Positions 17,442-26,555 of a DNA stretch of 64,000 nucleotides are shown piece after piece. The stretch's first letter is position 1, and every line of letters starts with the position of its first letter. The position numbers and the translations under genes are program-made. The DNA is from Methylorubrum extorquens (lineage in GTDB: Bacteria; Pseudomonadota; Alphaproteobacteria; Rhizobiales; Beijerinckiaceae), in assembly GCF_024169925.1 (NCBI RefSeq), contig NZ_JALJXF010000001.1:1866001-1930000 (forward strand), written 5' to 3'. Under the pieces are notes generated by a model, which did not search any database, had not been told where the DNA came from, and worked only from the letters and a program-made list of their open reading frames with translations.

Positions 17442-18392
17442 TCAGGCGGGCTCGCCGAGGCACCACGCCAGGATGCCCTTCTGCGCGTGCAGTCGGTTCT
17501 CGGCCTCGTCGAACACCACCGATTGCGGCCCGTCGATCACGTCCGCCGTGACCTCCTCGCCGCGATGGGCCGGCAGGCAGTGCATGAACAGCGCGTCCTT
17601 GGACGCAGCCTTCATCAGCGCCGCGTCCACCCGGTAGGGCGAGAGCAGGTTGTGGCGGTAATGCTCGTCATCGTCGCCCATGGAGACCCAGCAATCGGTG
17701 ACGACCAGATCGGCCCCCTCGACCGCCGCATAGGCGTCGGTGGTGGCGTTGACCCGCGCGCCCTCGCGCTTGGCCCAATCGACGAGGGCCGGCGGCATCG
17801 CCAGTTCCCGCGGCGCGGCGACGTTGAGGGTGAAGTCGAAGCGGGCGGCGGCGTGGACCCAGCTCGCCAGCACGTTGTTGGCGTCGCCCGACCACGCGAT
17901 CGTGCGGCCCTGGATCGACCCGCGCTGCTCCTCGAAGGTCAGCAGGTCGGCCATGATCTGGCACGGATGCGAGGCCTTGGTCAGCGCGTTGATGACCGGC
18001 ACCTCGGCATGCTCGGCCAGCTCCATCACCAGGCCGTGATCGAGGGTGCGGATCACGATCGCATCGACGAAGCGCGACAGCACGCGGGCGGTGTCGGACA
18101 CCGTCTCGCCGCGGCCGAGCTGCATCTCCTTGCCCGTCAGCATCAGGGTGTCGCCGCCGAGTTCGCGCATCGCCACGTCGAAGGAGACGCGGGTGCGGGT
18201 CGAGGGCCGGTCGAACACCATCGCCAGCATCTTGCCGGTGAGCGGTCGCTCCGCCGCGCGCTGGCCCTTCACCCGCGCGCGCTTCATCGCGGCGGAGGTG
18301 TCGAGGATACCGCGCAGGGTCTCGGCGGAGAGGTCCTTCAGGTCGAGGAAGTGGCGGACATGCGGGCCGCTGCCGTTCAGGGTCGTGGTCAT
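17442..18392 (-). CDS. argF: Ornithine carbamoyltransferase
   Basis: 316 residues. It makes citrulline from ornithine and carbamoyl phosphate in arginine synthesis. Carbamoyl-phosphate site [27 protein letters not shown], ornithine-side [20 protein letters not shown] and [12 protein letters not shown] are all present and intact. argD ends 28 bases upstream on the same strand, so argD-argF form an operon. Confidence 0.97.
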   Translation of the reverse strand: MTTTLNGSGPHVRHFLDLKDLSAETLRGILDTSAAMKRARVKGQRAAERPLTGKMLAMVFDRPSTRTRVSFDVAMRELGGDTLMLTGKEMQLGRGETVSDTARVLSRFVDAIVIRTLDHGLVMELAEHAEVPVINALTKASHPCQIMADLLTFEEQRGSIQGRTIAWSGDANNVLASWVHAAARFDFTLNVAAPRELAMPPALVDWAKREGARVNATTDAYAAVEGADLVVTDCWVSMGDDDEHYRHNLLSPYRVDAALMKAASKDALFMHCLPAHRGEEVTADVIDGPQSVVFDEAENRLHAQKGILAWCLGEPA

Positions 18393-18420
18393 CTCAATAT
18401 CTACGCTCGCGGTGCCGCCC

Positions 18421-19611
18421 TCAGGCGGCCCCGCGCATCTGCGCCTCCAGATCGGTCGCCGCGGCCTCGAGCCGGGCCACGGCCTCGTCCACCTCCGTCT
18501 CGCCGACGATCAGCGGCGGCAGGAGGCGGACCACGTTGTCGCCGGCCGGGATCACCAGCAGGTGCCGCGCGCGCGCGGCCGCCGTGAACTCGGTGTTCGG
18601 CAGGTTGAGCTTCAAGCCCCGCATCAGCCCCTGCCCGCGCAACTCGGCGAAGACGTGGGGGTGCCGGTCGATCAGACCCGCGAGCTTCTGCGTCAGCAGC
18701 AGATCGATGCGCTCGACATGGGCCAGGAAGCCGTCACCGAGCACCACGTCGAGCACGGCGTTGCCCACCGCCATGGCGAGCGGGTTGCCGCCGAAGGTGG
18801 TGCCGTGGGTGCCCGCCGTCATGCCGCGGGCGGCCTCGGCCGTGGCGAGGCAGACGCCGAGCGGGAAGCCGCCGCCGATGCCCTTGGCCGCGCTCATGAT
18901 GTCCGGCGTGACGCCCGACCATTCATGCGCGAAGAACTTGCCGGTGCGGCCGACGCCGGTCTGCACCTCGTCCATGATGAGGAGCAGACCGTGCGCCTCG
19001 CAGAGGGCGCGCAGGCGCCGCAGCGTCTCGCTCGCGATCACCCGCAGGCCGCCCTCGCCCTGGATCGGCTCGATCATCAGGGCGGCGGTCTCCGGCCCGA
19101 TCACGGCCTCCAGGGCGGCGAGGTCGCCGACCGGCACCTGATCGAAGCCCTCTACCTTCGGGCCGAAGCCCTCGATGTACTTCTGCTGGCCGCCGGCCGC
19201 GATGGTCGCGAGCGTGCGGCCGTGGAAGGCGCCCTCGAAGGTGACGATGCGGTAGCGCTCGGGATGGCCGCCCGCCGCGTGGTACTTGCGCGCCATCTTG
19301 ATGGCGGCTTCATTCGCCTCGGCGCCGGAATTGGCGAAGAAGGCCACGTCCGCGAAGGTCGCGTCCACGAGCCGCTGGCCCAGCCGCTCCCCTTGCGGGA
19401 TCTGGAACAGGTTCGAGGTGTGCCAGAGCTTTTGCGCCTGCGCCGTCAGCGCCTCGACCAGATGCGGATGGGCGTGGCCAAGGGCGTTGACGGCGATGCC
19501 GGCACCGAAATCGAGGTAGCGGTCGCCGTCCTCGGCGACCAGCCATGCGCCCTCGCCTCGCTCGAAAGCGATCGGTGCGCGGGCATAGGTCGGCAGCAGG
19601 GCGGAGGTCAC
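18421..19611 (-). CDS. argD: Acetylornithine aminotransferase
   Basis: 396 residues from the GTG at 19611 ([20 protein letters not shown]). PLP-dependent class III aminotransferase: [67 protein letters not shown], the PLP lysine in [13 protein letters not shown], and [13 protein letters not shown]. It converts N-acetylglutamate semialdehyde in arginine synthesis. An upstream extension to 19905 lacks family similarity. First gene of the argD-argF operon. Confidence 0.95.
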   Translation of the reverse strand: MTSALLPTYARAPIAFERGEGAWLVAEDGDRYLDFGAGIAVNALGHAHPHLVEALTAQAQKLWHTSNLFQIPQGERLGQRLVDATFADVAFFANSGAEANEAAIKMARKYHAAGGHPERYRIVTFEGAFHGRTLATIAAGGQQKYIEGFGPKVEGFDQVPVGDLAALEAVIGPETAALMIEPIQGEGGLRVIASETLRRLRALCEAHGLLLIMDEVQTGVGRTGKFFAHEWSGVTPDIMSAAKGIGGGFPLGVCLATAEAARGMTAGTHGTTFGGNPLAMAVGNAVLDVVLGDGFLAHVERIDLLLTQKLAGLIDRHPHVFAELRGQGLMRGLKLNLPNTEFTAAARARHLLVIPAGDNVVRLLPPLIVGETEVDEAVARLEAAATDLEAQMRGAA

Positions 19612-19810
19612 GCGGGTCCGTCTCCTCGGGCTCGATCCAGGGGGAAGTCGCCAAAAGAAAGTGCCGCCTCGGGGGACGGGCGGCACGCGCGCGATTACTA
19701 AGAAACGAGGCGCTTCTGTCAATCGCAGGACGGCGCCGGGGCGGCCCGCGGCACCGCGATCCGCCCGAAATCGTCGTGCCGCGGTGCCGTCCGGCACCCG
19801 ATCGCCGGGT

Positions 19811-20716
19811 TCAGGCCCGCTGCAGCCGGGTCGATTCCGTCGGCGAGCGCCCGATGATCTTGCGGAAGGTCCGCCCCATCCGCCGCGCGTCGGGAAAGCC
19901 CGCACGCAGGGCGGCCTCGCTCAGGGAGACGGTGCCGGAGCGGATCAGCGACTGGGCCAGCGTCACGCGCTCGCGCAACACATATTGATAGGGCGTCACG
20001 CCGAAGGTGCCCTTGAAGGCGCGCACGAAGTAGCCCTCGCTGAGGCCCGCTACCGCCGCCATCTCTCCCAGAGACAGGGGCGCATCGATCCGCTCGGCGA
20101 CGAGTTGGCGCACCCGCCGCGCCTGCCGGGCGGTGAGTGCCGCGCTTTTGCGGGTGGGCGGGCTCGACAGGGCGCCGGAGGCGCGCAGCACCGCGAGCGC
20201 CACGCTGTCGACCAGAAGCGCGTCCGCGGCGCTGTCGTGGCCGCTGGCCGCCTGCCCCAGGGCAGCCAGGAGATGGGAGACGGTCATCCGCTCGGTGAGA
20301 TCGCAGGTGATCGAATCGATCCGGAGATGCGAGAGCGGCGCCTCGATCATCCGCTCCACCGCGGCGGGCATGAAGGCGAGATAGCGCCCGCGGCATTGCC
20401 CGCTCCAGAGCGTGCGGCCGGCATAGCCGGGCCCGCGCAGGACGAAGGCCTCGCCGGTGCGCTCGTCGCAGGGCTCACTGCCGGTCGGGCTGTCGCCGCT
20501 GAAGGTGAGCGTAGTCCGGCTCAGACCGTACCAGCCGCCGTGCCACGTGCCGACAAGAAGACCATCGACCCGGTGTGTGCTGGAACCCGCCGTTTCGTAG
20601 GCGAAATCGAGGAAGGCGATGCCGTCGAGGCCGCTGGCGGGGATCTGGCCGAAAATCCGGTCGGGCGGGGCGCTGAGATCGCCCTGCACCGAGGCGTTGA
20701 CGAACGGAACGCTCAT
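19811..20716 (-). CDS. AraC-family transcriptional regulator
   Basis: 301 residues from the ATG at 20716. The N-terminal 180 residues are an AraC-binding-like sensor region ([29 protein letters not shown]). The C-terminal 100 residues carry the double helix-turn-helix: [40 protein letters not shown] and [20 protein letters not shown]. Phe-Arg-lys-iie GRSP follows the usual pattern of the second helix. The target and ligand are unknown. It lies next to, but separated by 308 bases from, the peptide gene of the secretion cassette. Confidence 0.88.
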   Translation of the reverse strand: MSVPFVNASVQGDLSAPPDRIFGQIPASGLDGIAFLDFAYETAGSSTHRVDGLLVGTWHGGWYGLSRTTLTFSGDSPTGSEPCDERTGEAFVLRGPGYAGRTLWSGQCRGRYLAFMPAAVERMIEAPLSHLRIDSITCDLTERMTVSHLLAALGQAASGHDSAADALLVDSVALAVLRASGALSSPPTRKSAALTARQARRVRQLVAERIDAPLSLGEMAAVAGLSEGYFVRAFKGTFGVTPYQYVLRERVTLAQSLIRSGTVSLSEAALRAGFPDARRMGRTFRKIIGRSPTESTRLQRA

Positions 20717-20968
20717 CGGCCGCGTCGTTCTCCCTCTCGCTGGCGCGCCTCCGGGGCGCGCCTCGAAATCCTTATTGCCTTGGCTGTCTCGGCCGCCCTC
20801 ACCCGGAACCGAGGGAACGGCGGCGGACACGGCAACGCTTCGATCCGAACGGATGAAAACGGCCCGCCCTCGCGGTCGTTCCCTCGACCGGTTCCCCGGC
20901 CCGCGGTCGATCGTGCCAGCGGGAGGCGCCCGTCGAGGGCGCGCCCGGTCGCCGCGTCCCGCGCGAGG

Positions 20969-21003
20969 CCCACGGAAGCGGTGGGGTCGGCCGCTTCCGT
21001 GGG
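20969..21003 (-). terminator. Terminator-like hairpin after the glycine-zipper peptide gene
   Basis: CCCACGGAAGCGG and CCGCTTCCGTGGG form a perfect 13-base stem with a nine-base loop, 21 bases after the peptide stop. No clear T run follows on the minus strand. The rest of the gap 20717-21024 holds nothing that I can support as a gene. Confidence 0.65.
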
Positions 21004-21024
21004 AAACCGTATCAGGAGGAGAAA

Positions 21025-21237
21025 TTACTTCCCGAGCAGGCCGCCGAGCAGGCCACCCACCGCGCCGAGCACGGTATCGAGCGTGCCGCCGACGAGGCCG
21101 CCCACCTGATCGACGACACCGGACACGGCCCCGAGTTCGCTGCTGAGATCGAGATCGAGGCCGAGAGACAGACCGCCGCCGACCTGATCCAGCTCCGCAG
21201 CGTTCAGCTCGCGGACGGCATCAATGTTCTGCTGCAT
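21025..21237 (-). CDS. Double-glycine leader peptide with glycine-zipper core, bacteriocin-like
   Basis: 70 residues behind a strong AAAGGAG site. Residues 1-22 are a classic class II leader: Leu11, Glu15, Leu16 and Val19 fall at -12, -8, -7 and -4 of Gly-Gly 21-22. Cleavage after Gly22 would leave a 48-residue core without cysteine, net acidic, ending in GGLVGGTLDTVLGAVGGLLG and then GLLGK. The core is dense in GxxxG steps (46-50, 47-51, 58-62, 61-65, 62-66, 65-69), a glycine zipper. VDQVGG at 42-47 echoes the leader's LDQVGG. Divergent from the exporter genes, which carry the matching C39 protease. Contact-killing Cdz peptides of Caulobacter are the closest known idea; no immunity gene is evident. 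Confidence 0.8.
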   Translation of the reverse strand: MQQNIDAVRELNAAELDQVGGGLSLGLDLDLSSELGAVSGVVDQVGGLVGGTLDTVLGAVGGLLGGLLGK

Positions 21238-21736
21238 GGTTTTCTCCTTTGTCCGAATGATATTGGAAGAACGTTCTGTATTTCTGTCTTCCTGTGGAAT
21301 AAGAGCGGCGATAGTCCGTCGCTCTGTTGGATAAGGTACGGATATTATTCCGGCAGGCAACCCAGGCTGCGGTATACGGTCCGGGGTGATCGGCTTGAGA
21401 CTTCTCGGATGGACATATCTTGATCCCTCACAGCACGACCAGCAGTCGCATCCGGTCTCCACGCTCCGCCACCGGCCGTACGCGTTCGCCGCACACTCCC
21501 CCTTGGGGCCCCCCTTGGCCGACCGGCTTGGCCGGCCTTCGCGGAATCCTTTGCGGGGTGAGGTCGGCGGGACGAGCGCCCCCCGTACAGGGGACAAAAA
21601 TTGACCTGTCCGCCGAGGAACCGGCCGCCCGCGAGACGATCGCAGCTAAAAATTTGATTCTGTTGCGGATTATGACCTACATGCGTCAGAACAACGCATC
21701 CTATCGTTTGATTGCGACGGGCAAGGAGGCCCCCCG
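21238..21736. promoter_or_regulatory. Divergent control region of the peptide and exporter genes
   Basis: This 499-base gap has clearly lower G+C at both ends (21240-21360 and 21640-21720) than the middle, as expected for two promoters. On the peptide side is a perfect palindrome AGAACGTTCT (21268-21277). On the exporter side TTTGATT occurs twice (21654, 21708). The short open frames inside show no membrane helix or known motif, so I see no immunity gene here. I could not fix -35/-10 boxes. Confidence 0.5.
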
Positions 21737-23026
21737 GTGAACGCGCCCTTGTTCCGTCGCGAGGTCGTGGAGGCACGACGAAGCGCCTGGCTCGGCGAGG
21801 CTCAGGTGATCCAGCCTCTGGCGATCCGCGTGGTGGTCGGCCTGTGCCTCGCCTTCGCCATCCTCGTCGGCGTCTACGCCTGGCTCGGCAGCTACACCCG
21901 CCGGGTCCATGCCGAGGGCCTGCTCGCCCCCGATGTCGGCCTCATCACCGTGGCGAGCCCGCTGGCGGGGCGCGTCAGCGCGTCCGGCGTCAAAGAGGGC
22001 GACCGGGTCGAGCGCGGCCAACTCCTCTTCACCATCGACCTCGACGCGGTCTCGGCGAGCGGCCCGACGCAGGAGCGGGTGATCGCCCAACTCGGCCGGC
22101 AGCGGGAGAGCGTGGAGCGCCAGCGCGCCGCCCGCGCCGCCATGGCCACCGCCGAGAAGGAGGGCTTGAGGGAGCAAGTCGCCAACCTCGAGGCGCAGCG
22201 GGCCAAGATCGAGGAGCAACTCGCGCTCCAGGAAAAGCTGGTGCCGCCGCTCAAGGCGCGCGCCGACGAACTCGCCGACCTCGTGACCCGCGGCTTTGCC
22301 CGTGCGGCCGACTTCCAGAGCCAGAACTACCTCTACCTCCAGGCGACTTCGCAGCTCGCGCAGTTCCGCCAGGGCGGGCTTCAGGTCGAGGGCAAGCTCG
22401 GCGATCTGCGCGCCAAGCTCGCGACCTTCGACGAGACCCTGGCCCGCGATCTGGCCGAACTCGACCGCACCGCCGCGCAGCTCGAACAGCAGCGGGCCGA
22501 GAGCGAGGCGCGCCGCGCCATCGAGGTGCGCGCGCCCGAGCGCGGCATCCTCACCTCGATCCGGGCGCAGGCCGGGCAGACCGTGGCGGCGGGGGCAAAC
22601 CTGCTCACCCTGCTGCCGAGCGAGGGCCGGCTGCAGGCCAACCTGTTCGTCGATTCCTCGGCGATCGGCTTCATCGAGCCCGGGGCTTCCGTGATGCTGC
22701 GCTACGCCGCCTTCCCGTTCCAGCGCTTCGGCCTGCACCGGGGCACGGTGACGGAGGTGACCCGCGCCCCGCTCGAAGGCGACGCCCAGCCCGAGGCGGC
22801 GAGGGACACGGCCAAAAATGCCGGGAAGGCCGGCGTCTACCGCATCATCGTGCGGCCCGACGCCGACAGCGTGACGGCCTACGGCGAGCCGCGCCGGCTG
22901 GAGGCCGGGATGCGGGTCGAGGCCGACATCGCGCTCGAGAAGCGCGCCCTCTACCGCTGGCTCCTCGACCCCCTCTACCACGTCAAGCGCAGCGTCGATC
23001 TCGTCACCGAAGGAGGGGTACGTTGA
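21737..23026 (+). CDS. HlyD/CvaA-type membrane-fusion protein of a peptide exporter
   Basis: 429 residues. One N-terminal membrane helix (VVVGLCLAFAILVGVYAWLG), then a split biotinyl-lipoyl domain (GRVSASGVKEGDRVERGQLL and IEVRAPERGILTSIRAQAGQ) flanking a long coiled coil (about 110-255), and a beta-barrel region. Such proteins link an inner-membrane ABC exporter to a TolC channel. The GTG start follows GGAGG. The stop overlaps the ABC gene start (TTGA), so the two are made together. No TolC gene is in the window. Confidence 0.9.
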   Translation: MNAPLFRREVVEARRSAWLGEAQVIQPLAIRVVVGLCLAFAILVGVYAWLGSYTRRVHAEGLLAPDVGLITVASPLAGRVSASGVKEGDRVERGQLLFTIDLDAVSASGPTQERVIAQLGRQRESVERQRAARAAMATAEKEGLREQVANLEAQRAKIEEQLALQEKLVPPLKARADELADLVTRGFARAADFQSQNYLYLQATSQLAQFRQGGLQVEGKLGDLRAKLATFDETLARDLAELDRTAAQLEQQRAESEARRAIEVRAPERGILTSIRAQAGQTVAAGANLLTLLPSEGRLQANLFVDSSAIGFIEPGASVMLRYAAFPFQRFGLHRGTVTEVTRAPLEGDAQPEAARDTAKNAGKAGVYRIIVRPDADSVTAYGEPRRLEAGMRVEADIALEKRALYRWLLDPLYHVKRSVDLVTEGGVR

Positions 23027-25191
23027 GCCTGCTGTCGGATCTTCAGTTCGGCTTCCGGCGGCGCCTGCCGGTCGTGCTCCAGGCGGAGGCCGCCGAGTGC
23101 GGCATGGCCTGCCTCGCCATGGTGCTGGGCTACCATGGCCGCCGGGTCGATCTCGGAAGCTTGCGCGCCCGCCACGCCCTCTCGCTCAAGGGCATGACCC
23201 TGCGCAACCTGATGGACCTGTCGGGCACGATGGGGCTCTCGACGCGGGCGCTCAGGGTGGAACTGCCCGATCTCGGCCGCCTGCGCCTGCCCTGCATCCT
23301 GCACTGGGGGCTCAACCACTTCGTCGTCCTGGCGCGGGTCGGGCGCCGGGAGATCGTGATCCACGATCCCGCTCGCGGGCGCCGACGTTTGAGCCTCGCG
23401 GAAGCCTCGCGGGAGTTCACCGGCGTCGCCCTGGAGGTGGCACCGAACCAGAGCTTCGTGCGCGAGCGGGCCGTGAAGGGCCTCGCGCTCTCCGACCTGT
23501 TCCGGGGCATGGCCGGCATCCGCTCGGCGATGGCGCAGATCCTGGCGCTTTCGCTCGGGATCGAACTCGTCGCGATTCTGATGCCGATCGCATCGCAGAT
23601 CGTCATCGACGAGGTCATCGTGAACGGCGACCTCGACCTGCTCCTCGTCGTCGCCCTCGGCCTCGCCCTGCTGCTCGTGCTGCAACTGGGGCTCGGCGTC
23701 GCCCGGAGCTGGGCGATCATGCTCACGGGGACGAAGCTGAACTATCAGTGGTCGGGCTCGCTGTTCGACCACCTCTCCCGGCTGCCGCTCGACTATTTCC
23801 AGAAGCGGCATGTCGGCGACGTGATCTCCCGCTTCGGCACGCTCGCCACGATCCAGAAGGGCATCACCACCGATCTCGTCCAGGCACTCCTCGACGGGCT
23901 GATGTCGGTCGGCATGCTGATCATGCTGTTCCTCTACGGCGGCTGGCTCGCCCTCGTGGCGCTCGCCGCCACCGCGCTCAACGCGGGGCTTCGGATCGCC
24001 GCCTACAAGGCCTACCGCGAGGGCACCGAGGAGGCGATCGTCGCGGAGGCACGCCAGCAGAGCCACTTCATCGAGACCGTGCGCGGCATGGCGAGCGTCA
24101 AGCTCCTGAACCTGCGCGAGCGCCGCCGCGGCACGTGGATGAACCAGTTCGTCCAGGCGCTGAACGCGCGGCTGCGGTTGCAGCGGCTCGACCTCGTGTT
24201 CGGGCGCGGCAACGAGTTCCTGTTCGGCGCCGACCGGCTGATCCTGCTGGTGCTCGGCGCCCGGGCCGTGATCGACCAGTCGATGACGCTCGGCATGCTG
24301 GTGGCGTTTCTGGCCTATCGCGACCAGTTCTCGACCCGCATCGGCAACCTGATCCAATCGGGCTTCCAGCTCCGGATGCTCAACGTGCAGACCGACCGGC
24401 TCTCGGACATCGTCATGACCGAGCCGGAGGAGGCCGCCGCACCGATGCCCGCCGCGGTGGCCCCGGTCGCGGGCCCTGCCCTCCTCGCCGGAGAGCGTCC
24501 GCCGGTGCGCGGCGCGGGTCTGCGCGCGGTCGGCCTGTCCCTGCGCTACGGCGACGACGAGCCCTGGGTGTTCCGCAATCTCGGCCTGGAGGTGCCGCCG
24601 GGCGAAAGCCTCGCCATCACCGGCCCCTCGGGCTGCGGCAAGAGTTCGGCGATGAAGATCCTGATGGGCCTGCTGCCCCCCTCCGAGGGCGCGGTCTTGG
24701 TCGATGGCCGCGACATCCGCTCCGGGGGGTTGGCGGCCTACCGCGCCCGCATCGCCGGGGTGATGCAGGATGACGGGCTGTTCGCCGGCTCGATCGCCGA
24801 GAACATCGCCTGTTTCGACGAGCGGCCCGATCCCGGCTGGATCCGCGAATGCGCCGCCCGCGCCGCGATACTCGACGACATCGCCCGCACGCCGATGGGC
24901 TTCGAGACGCTTGTGGGCGACATGGGCTCGACGCTCTCGGGCGGCCAGCGCCAGCGGGTGATCCTGGCGCGTGCCCTCTACCGCCGCCCGGAGATCCTGT
25001 TTCTGGATGAGGCGACGAGTGCGCTCGACGAGCCGACCGAGGCGGTGATCGCCGCCGCGCTTCGCGACCTGAAGATGACGCGGGTCATCGTCGCCCACCG
25101 CCCGGCGACCGTGGCCCATGCCGATCTGCGCTACGACTTTTCCGCCGACGCGCCGCGGGTTTCGGCGCAGGCGACGGCGACCGCCGGTTGA
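23023..25191 (+). CDS. Peptidase-containing ABC transporter (C39), CvaB type
   Basis: 722 residues. The N-terminal C39 protease has catalytic Cys26 in QAEAAECGMACLAMVLGYHG, His99 in LNHFVVL and Asp115 in IHDPARG. It would cut double-glycine leaders and export the core. A membrane domain follows (about 150-430; PLDYFQKRHVGDVISRF) and then a nucleotide-binding domain with Walker A GPSGCGKSS, signature LSGGQRQR, Walker B EILFLDEATSALDE and the switch His in VIVAHRPAT. All catalytic parts are intact. TTG start behind AGGAGG, overlapping the fusion-protein stop. The obvious substrate is the peptide encoded divergently. Confidence 0.94.
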   Translation: MSLLSDLQFGFRRRLPVVLQAEAAECGMACLAMVLGYHGRRVDLGSLRARHALSLKGMTLRNLMDLSGTMGLSTRALRVELPDLGRLRLPCILHWGLNHFVVLARVGRREIVIHDPARGRRRLSLAEASREFTGVALEVAPNQSFVRERAVKGLALSDLFRGMAGIRSAMAQILALSLGIELVAILMPIASQIVIDEVIVNGDLDLLLVVALGLALLLVLQLGLGVARSWAIMLTGTKLNYQWSGSLFDHLSRLPLDYFQKRHVGDVISRFGTLATIQKGITTDLVQALLDGLMSVGMLIMLFLYGGWLALVALAATALNAGLRIAAYKAYREGTEEAIVAEARQQSHFIETVRGMASVKLLNLRERRRGTWMNQFVQALNARLRLQRLDLVFGRGNEFLFGADRLILLVLGARAVIDQSMTLGMLVAFLAYRDQFSTRIGNLIQSGFQLRMLNVQTDRLSDIVMTEPEEAAAPMPAAVAPVAGPALLAGERPPVRGAGLRAVGLSLRYGDDEPWVFRNLGLEVPPGESLAITGPSGCGKSSAMKILMGLLPPSEGAVLVDGRDIRSGGLAAYRARIAGVMQDDGLFAGSIAENIACFDERPDPGWIRECAARAAILDDIARTPMGFETLVGDMGSTLSGGQRQRVILARALYRRPEILFLDEATSALDEPTEAVIAAALRDLKMTRVIVAHRPATVAHADLRYDFSADAPRVSAQATATAG

Positions 25192-25270
25192 GGAGCCTTA
25201 CGCCACACGCCCCCTTGCGGATCGCCCCGCGCCCGTGCTCAGAGCCCCGCAGGATCAAGGAGAGACGGTG

Positions 25271-25744
25271 ATGAACTCGGTCAAGGAACGTCTGGAAGCG
25301 CTCGGCCTGAAGCTGCCGAAGGCGGCGGCCCCGGTCGCGAACTACGTGCCCTATATCCGCACCGGCAACCTCGTCGTCATTTCCGGCCAGATCTGCTTCG
25401 GGCCGGACGGCACCCTCGACCCGGCCCACAAGGGCAAGCTCGGTGCCGAGGTTTCGGCCGAGCAGGGTATCGCGGCGGCCCGGCTCTGCGCGCTCAACGT
25501 GCTGGCCCAGGTCCAGGCGGCGGTGGGCGACCTCGACCACGGCGTCGTGCAATGCGTGCGGCTCGGCGGCTTCATCAACGCGGTGCCGAGTTTTTCGGGT
25601 CTTGCCCCGATCATGAACGGCGCCTCGGACCTGATGGTCGAGATTTTGGGCGACCGCGGCCGCCATGCCCGCTCGACGGTGGGTGTGGCCGAGCTTCCCC
25701 TCGACGCCGCCGTCGAGGTCGAGGCGATGTTCGAGGTCGCGTGA
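25271..25744 (+). CDS. RidA-family (YjgF/Endoribonuclease L-PSP) protein
   Basis: 157 residues. RidA proteins hydrolyse reactive enamine/imine intermediates. YVPYIRTGNLVVISGQICFG, LGGFINAVPSFSGLAPIMNG and the key arginine in ARSTVGVAELPLDAAVEVEA fit the longer RidA subgroup with an extra middle stretch. The GTG of the next gene overlaps its stop. Its place after the exporter, 79 bases away, may be chance. Confidence 0.88.
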   Translation: MNSVKERLEALGLKLPKAAAPVANYVPYIRTGNLVVISGQICFGPDGTLDPAHKGKLGAEVSAEQGIAAARLCALNVLAQVQAAVGDLDHGVVQCVRLGGFINAVPSFSGLAPIMNGASDLMVEILGDRGRHARSTVGVAELPLDAAVEVEAMFEVA

Positions 25745-26502
25745 GCGGGGGGCTGGAGCGGGCGCCGGACTGGCTCATCGCCCGTCCGATCGCCCATCGC
25801 GGCCTGCACGACCGCCCCGCCGGCATCCCCGAGAATACCCTGGCCGCGGCCGAGGCGGCGGTGGCGGGCGGCTACGCCATCGAGTGCGACGTGCAGCTCA
25901 GCGCCGACGGCGAGGCGATGGTGTTCCACGACGAGGCGCTCGGGCGCCTCACCGGCGTCTCCGAGCCGGTGGAATCCCGCACGGCCGCCGAACTCGGCAC
26001 GCTGACCGTGGCCGGCTCGGGGGAGCGCATCCCGACCCTGCCGGACTTCCTGGCGCGGGTCGCGGGCCGCGTCCCGGTCATCGTCGAGATCAAGTCGCGC
26101 TTCGACGGCGACCGGCGGCTCACCCGCCGCACCGCCGAGATCGTTGCCGGGCTCGACGCGCCGGTGGCGCTGAAATCCTTCGATCCGGGCATCGTCGCGA
26201 CGCTCGCCGAGATCGCGCCGAACCTGCCCCGCGGCATCGTCGCTGAGGCGAGCCAGGACGATCCGCACTACGCGCTGCTGGCGCCGTCCGTGCGGGCCGA
26301 ATTGTCGGGCCTGCTCCACCTGCATGTGAGCCGGCCGCACTTCCTGTCCTGGCGCGTCGGCGACCTGCCGGGCCCGGTCCCCTATCTCTGCCGCCGGCTC
26401 GGGAACATGCCGGTGATGACCTGGACGGTTCGCACCGAGGCGCAGCGGGTGCTGGCCCGCGAGCACGCCGACCAGATGGTCTTCGAGGGTTTTCGTCCGT
26501 AA
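25741..26502 (+). CDS. Glycerophosphodiester phosphodiesterase
   Basis: 253 residues, GTG start overlapping the RidA stop by four bases. IAHRGLHDRPAGIPENTLAA contains the catalytic HRG and ENT, followed by AIECDVQLSADGEAMVFHDE with the metal-binding Glu/Asp/His, and PVIVEIKSR. No signal peptide, so a cytoplasmic UgpQ-like enzyme releasing glycerol 3-phosphate from lipid-derived diesters. glpK lies a few kb away. Confidence 0.9.
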   Translation: MSGGLERAPDWLIARPIAHRGLHDRPAGIPENTLAAAEAAVAGGYAIECDVQLSADGEAMVFHDEALGRLTGVSEPVESRTAAELGTLTVAGSGERIPTLPDFLARVAGRVPVIVEIKSRFDGDRRLTRRTAEIVAGLDAPVALKSFDPGIVATLAEIAPNLPRGIVAEASQDDPHYALLAPSVRAELSGLLHLHVSRPHFLSWRVGDLPGPVPYLCRRLGNMPVMTWTVRTEAQRVLAREHADQMVFEGFRP

Positions 26503-26509
26503 CGGGCTC

Positions 26510-26550
26510 CCAAAGGGCAAGCCCTTTGGCGGGTCCAGGGCAGAGCCCTG
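26510..26550. repeat. Two-hairpin repeat at a convergent junction, copy 2
   Basis: CCAAAGGGC/GCCCTTTGG (26510-26529) then CAGGGC/GCCCTG (26536-26550), with the spacer CGGGTC between them. It matches the design at 10445-10486, including the GCGGGTCCAGGGC-like centre. It sits seven bases after the diesterase stop and ends just before the chemoreceptor stop. Confidence 0.7.
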
Positions 26551-26555
26551 CCGGC

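Noticed and set aside
21386..21740. Open frames in the divergent gap as possible immunity genes
   Set aside because: No ribosome site, no membrane helix, poor codon bias and Pro/Arg-rich nonsense-like translations.
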